Origin: Chromatiales bacterium
Lineage (GTDB): Bacteria; Pseudomonadota; Gammaproteobacteria; Chromatiales; Chromatiaceae
NCBI GenBank assembly: GCA_024762485.1
Contig: JANTHH010000030.1
Span: 1 to 16,402, forward strand
Direction of reading: 5' to 3'
Length of the DNA: 16,402 bases
The notes under the pieces: generated by a model
Told to the model about the DNA's origin: nothing
Databases searched by the model: none
The model's input: the letters and a program-made list of their open reading frames with translations, nothing else
Program-made: the position numbers and the translations under genes
Shown here: positions 14,201 through 16,402 of the stretch, piece by piece
How positions within the stretch are numbered: position 1 is the stretch's first letter
Layout: each line of letters starts with the position of its first letter

Positions 14201-15217
14201 ATGACTCGAAAGATCGGATTCGCACTGCTCTCCGCGCTGCTCTGGCTGGCGGCCGGCAGCTGTCTCGCCGTCAGCGAGGACGATATCTACGAATTCGATG
14301 ATTTCCCCACCGAGAAACTGCTGCAGTATCCCGACTGGTTCAAGGAGAGCTTCTACGACCTGCAGGCCGACCTTAAAGAGGCCGTCGACGCCGGCAAGAA
14401 AGGCATCATCGTCTACTTCGGCCAGAAGCGATGCGCCTACTGCAAGCAACTGCTGGAACACAACTTCCGGCTCGATGACATCGTCGCCTATACCCGCAAG
14501 CACTTCGATGTCATTCCCATCGACATCTGGAGCCCGGAGGAGGTGACCACGCCGGACGGCAAGACCATGACCAAGCGCGAATATGCGCTGGCCATGGGCA
14601 CCAACTTCACCCCCTCGCTGGTGTTCTATGACGAGAATGGTCGGGTGGCGCTGCGGCTGCGCGGTTACTACCCGCCTTACCTGCACCGCGCCGCGCTGGA
14701 ATACGTGGTCGGCGGTCATTACAAGCGCGAGCCCTTCGCCGTCTACATGGCGCGCGGCGACAAGAGCCAGCACTTCGACGAGAACGACCTGGTGGAGGAG
14801 GACTTCTTCGAGCCCCCGCCCTACAACCTCGACCGCAGCCGCTTCAAGGCGGAGCGACCACTGGCGGTGTTCTTCGAACAGGGCAATTGCCACGCCTGCG
14901 ACGTACTGCACACCGAGGCGCTGCGCCAACCGGCCATCCGCGAACTGTTCAAGCAGTTCGACAGCGTGCAACTGGACATGAGCAGCGACACCCCGGTGAT
15001 CACGCCGGACGGCCACCGCATGACGGCCAGGCAATGGGCCAAGGAACTGGGATTGTTCTTCGCGCCGGCGATCATCTTCTATGACGAGTCCGGCAGGGAG
15101 ATCATCCGGGTCGACTCGGTGGTGCGCTTCTTCCGTCTGCGCAACGTGCTCAACTACATCCTCAGCGGCGGCTACCGCTTCGAGCCGGACTTCCAGAAAT
15201 GGCGCAGCGGCCGTTGA
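14201..15217 (+). CDS. Exported protein with two tandem thioredoxin-like (SoxW-type) domains
   Basis: This 338-residue exported protein has an N-terminal signal (about 5-23, LLSALLWLAAGSCLA). Cys21 could also be read as a weak lipobox, so a lipoprotein is possible. Two thioredoxin-like repeats follow. Domain 1 has CAYC (78-81) and the cis-Pro region NFTPSLVFYDENG (135-147). Domain 2 has CHAC (230-233) and FFAPAIIFYDESG (286-298). The segments TPDGKTMTKREYALAMG and TPDGHRMTARQWAKELG are clearly homologous, so the protein arose by internal duplication. The closest family I can name is the SoxW-like periplasmic thioredoxin group; the substrate is unknown. AGGAG lies 6 bases before the ATG. It follows cysQ by 144 bases and converges on the DUF4124 gene 12 bases away. 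Confidence 0.85.
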   Translation: MTRKIGFALLSALLWLAAGSCLAVSEDDIYEFDDFPTEKLLQYPDWFKESFYDLQADLKEAVDAGKKGIIVYFGQKRCAYCKQLLEHNFRLDDIVAYTRKHFDVIPIDIWSPEEVTTPDGKTMTKREYALAMGTNFTPSLVFYDENGRVALRLRGYYPPYLHRAALEYVVGGHYKREPFAVYMARGDKSQHFDENDLVEEDFFEPPPYNLDRSRFKAERPLAVFFEQGNCHACDVLHTEALRQPAIRELFKQFDSVQLDMSSDTPVITPDGHRMTARQWAKELGLFFAPAIIFYDESGREIIRVDSVVRFFRLRNVLNYILSGGYRFEPDFQKWRSGR

Positions 15218-15229
15218 ACGGCAACAGAC

Positions 15230-15655
15230 TCAGCAGAAGCGCCTGAGATAGTCCTCGTGCTCGTCGCGCTGGCGCCTGAGGCGCTCGCCCTCTGCCGGGG
15301 CATAGCCGCGGCGCAGCTTCGCCCGGGCCTTCTCCAACCGCTGACGTCTGCCCCAGCAGGCCTTGCTCTCACCCCGGCCCTGCCAATCGGTCTGCGAACC
15401 CCGTGCGGCAGCAGAGCGGGCCTTGTCGGCGGTTGGGGGCCGGTCCTTTTGCAACTGTGCCTTCTCGGCCGGGCGCAGCCCGGACCAACCGACCGCGGGT
15501 GACTCGATCCTGAGCACCTCGCCCTGACTGCAGGCGGTCTGCTGAAACAACACGCCACCGTCCGCCTGCGGACAACGGTAGACCTTCGATGCCGAGGCGT
15601 GAGTGAATGAAAGGAACAGGGTCACTGCAAGCAGCGGTCTGCCGAGTGGGTTCAT
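15230..15655 (-). CDS. DUF4124 domain exported protein
   Basis: A 141-residue exported protein of unknown role. A signal peptide (PLLAVTLFLSFTHASA, cleavage near residue 22) leads into KVYRCPQADGGVLFQQTAC (24-42), which is the DUF4124 signature, including the cysteine pair at 28 and 42. A long, highly charged, probably helical tail (about 75-140) is rich in Arg, Lys and Glu and carries Cys100 and a C-terminal Cys141, so two disulfides are possible. The ATG at 15655 has AAGGAGG 7 bases upstream. It converges with the tandem thioredoxin-like gene, whose stop is 12 bases away, with no visible terminator between them. Confidence 0.85.
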   Translation of the reverse strand: MNPLGRPLLAVTLFLSFTHASASKVYRCPQADGGVLFQQTACSQGEVLRIESPAVGWSGLRPAEKAQLQKDRPPTADKARSAAARGSQTDWQGRGESKACWGRRQRLEKARAKLRRGYAPAEGERLRRQRDEHEDYLRRFC

Positions 15656-15697
15656 CGCGAGGCCTCCTTGCCCGTGGATTCGATGCCGGTAACTGCC

Positions 15698-15716
15698 CGG
15701 TATCAGTTCGATACCG
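15698..15716. repeat. Inverted repeat upstream of the DUF4124 gene
   Basis: CGGTATC (15698-15704) and GATACCG (15710-15716) are perfect 7-base arms around a 5-base centre, about 43 bases before the DUF4124 start codon. The spacing suits an operator-like dyad or a leader hairpin. No good sigma-70 hexamers could be paired around it: a TATGCT (15727-15722) on the minus strand lacks a fitting -35. Confidence 0.35.
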
Positions 15717-15826
15717 TCACAGCATACCCTTGGTGCGCAGCAACACCCAGCTTTCCATGCCTATTCCCGAATCGGTGACTGCCCGCCTCTTTGTCCTGCA
15801 CATGACACCCCGCACGACAGACACTG

Positions 15827-16402
15827 TCAGGGCCGCCTCGGCGGCACGTTGGGAAACTCGCCCAGGTATTCCCGCCGCCACCAGTCACCCGTCTCCGCGC
15901 GCTCCTGCGCGGTCGTGAATCGGTAGCGAAACGCCTGCACCCTCAGGTAACGCGGCGGCTGCCCTGCGAAGGGGTTCTGCGCCAGCAACCCCGTCACCTC
16001 CCTGGATCCGGCCCACAGCTGCTGCATGAGGCGATTGAACCAGTAGGCATGCTGTGGGTGCTGGGTCGGCACGAACCAGATCAGCCAGTCCAGCCGGGGA
16101 TGATGCGGCACGATGAACGCCGGCCGCCTGTCCAGCGGACCCGGCTTGTAGCGGAACACATAGGGCCGCCAGTCCTGGCCGTCGTCAGAGCCCTCTATCA
16201 CCAGTTCCTGCCGCTCCGTCTGCATGGTGGGGAAGATGTGGTAGATGTGGCCCACACCCCAGGCACGCACCAGCTGGCTGGCCTGTGCCACCCCCTTCGG
16301 CAAGGCGTTACCTGACGCATTCGCATAGAAAACCGACACGCTGGTCAACAGGATCAGCACACCGGCCACCGGCAACAGCCGTCTCTCCGGCCAGCCCGGA
16401 GA
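15827..16402 (-). CDS. Lipase maturation factor-like protein, C-terminal part (5' end outside window)
   Basis: The reading frame is open to the window edge, so 191 C-terminal residues are seen. A hydrophobic segment (LLPVAGVLILLTSVSVFYA) near the visible start is probably the last membrane helix. The following region, ELVIEGSDDGQDWRPYVFRYKPG, DRRPAFIVPHHPRLDWLIWF and PPRYLRVQAFRYRFT, matches the C-terminal domain of the lipase maturation factor (LMF1-like, DUF1222) family. That family is multi-membrane-spanning, and its vertebrate member helps fold lipases; the bacterial role is not established. The first residues seen are not the true start. It is separated from the DUF4124 gene by 171 bases. 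Confidence 0.8.
   Translation of the reverse strand, partial: SPGWPERRLLPVAGVLILLTSVSVFYANASGNALPKGVAQASQLVRAWGVGHIYHIFPTMQTERQELVIEGSDDGQDWRPYVFRYKPGPLDRRPAFIVPHHPRLDWLIWFVPTQHPQHAYWFNRLMQQLWAGSREVTGLLAQNPFAGQPPRYLRVQAFRYRFTTAQERAETGDWWRREYLGEFPNVPPRRP

Noticed and set aside
13361..15034. 557-codon open frame antisense to cysQ and the thioredoxin-like gene
   Set aside because: It spans two well-supported genes and the gap between them on the opposite strand; best explained by GC bias.

Overview
The window is GC-rich, densely coded chromosomal DNA from a gammaproteobacterium. The evidence is a set of gammaproteobacterial orthologues: RhlB, an ElyC/YdcF-type protein, YrfG, CysQ and a full-length Rho, plus the trxA-rho block transcribed divergently from rhlB exactly as in Escherichia coli. 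The genus cannot be read from the sequence; the general look (GC-rich, murU, class I fbp, tandem thioredoxin-like protein) would fit a Chromatiales/Ectothiorhodospiraceae-type bacterium, which is inference only. There are no tRNAs, rRNAs, insertion sequences, CRISPR arrays or phage genes. No gap between genes exceeds about 220 bases.

Layout. (1) 1-1957, plus strand: 3' end of lipB, lipA, and an ElyC/YdcF-like envelope protein, tightly packed. (2) 1985-5114, minus strand: trxA, rho, murU and a DnaQ-like 3'-5' exonuclease, read from high to low coordinates. (3) 5317-6995, plus strand: rhlB, then 2 bases later a small cysteine-cluster protein of the YkgJ type. (4) 7110-10561, plus strand: a PhnD-like periplasmic binding protein translationally coupled (ATGA) to an 850-residue membrane GGDEF-EAL protein, closed by a bidirectional terminator. 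(5) 10644-12442, minus strand: fbp (class I fructose-1,6-bisphosphatase) and yrfG (GMP/IMP nucleotidase, HAD family). (6) 12534-15217, plus strand: an unrecognised exported protein, cysQ, and an exported protein with two thioredoxin-like domains. (7) 15230-16402, minus strand: a DUF4124 protein and the C-terminal part of a lipase-maturation-factor-like protein running off the window.

How they fit together. Most of the window is housekeeping: lipoate attachment (LipB/LipA), transcription termination and RNA handling (Rho, RhlB), redox (TrxA), peptidoglycan recycling (MurU), gluconeogenesis or Calvin cycle (Fbp), and PAP removal from sulfate assimilation (CysQ). The accessory part is the signalling pair at 7110-10561. 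A solute-binding protein with no transporter genes beside it is coupled to a cyclic-di-GMP enzyme whose periplasmic domain is about 300 residues, which suggests a ligand-sensing module. Just upstream is a good match to a flagellar sigma-28 (FliA) promoter with the canonical spacing. A second, slightly less good sigma-28-like site precedes the exonuclease gene. Together these suggest a motility-linked regulon. This is the observation in the window most worth testing.
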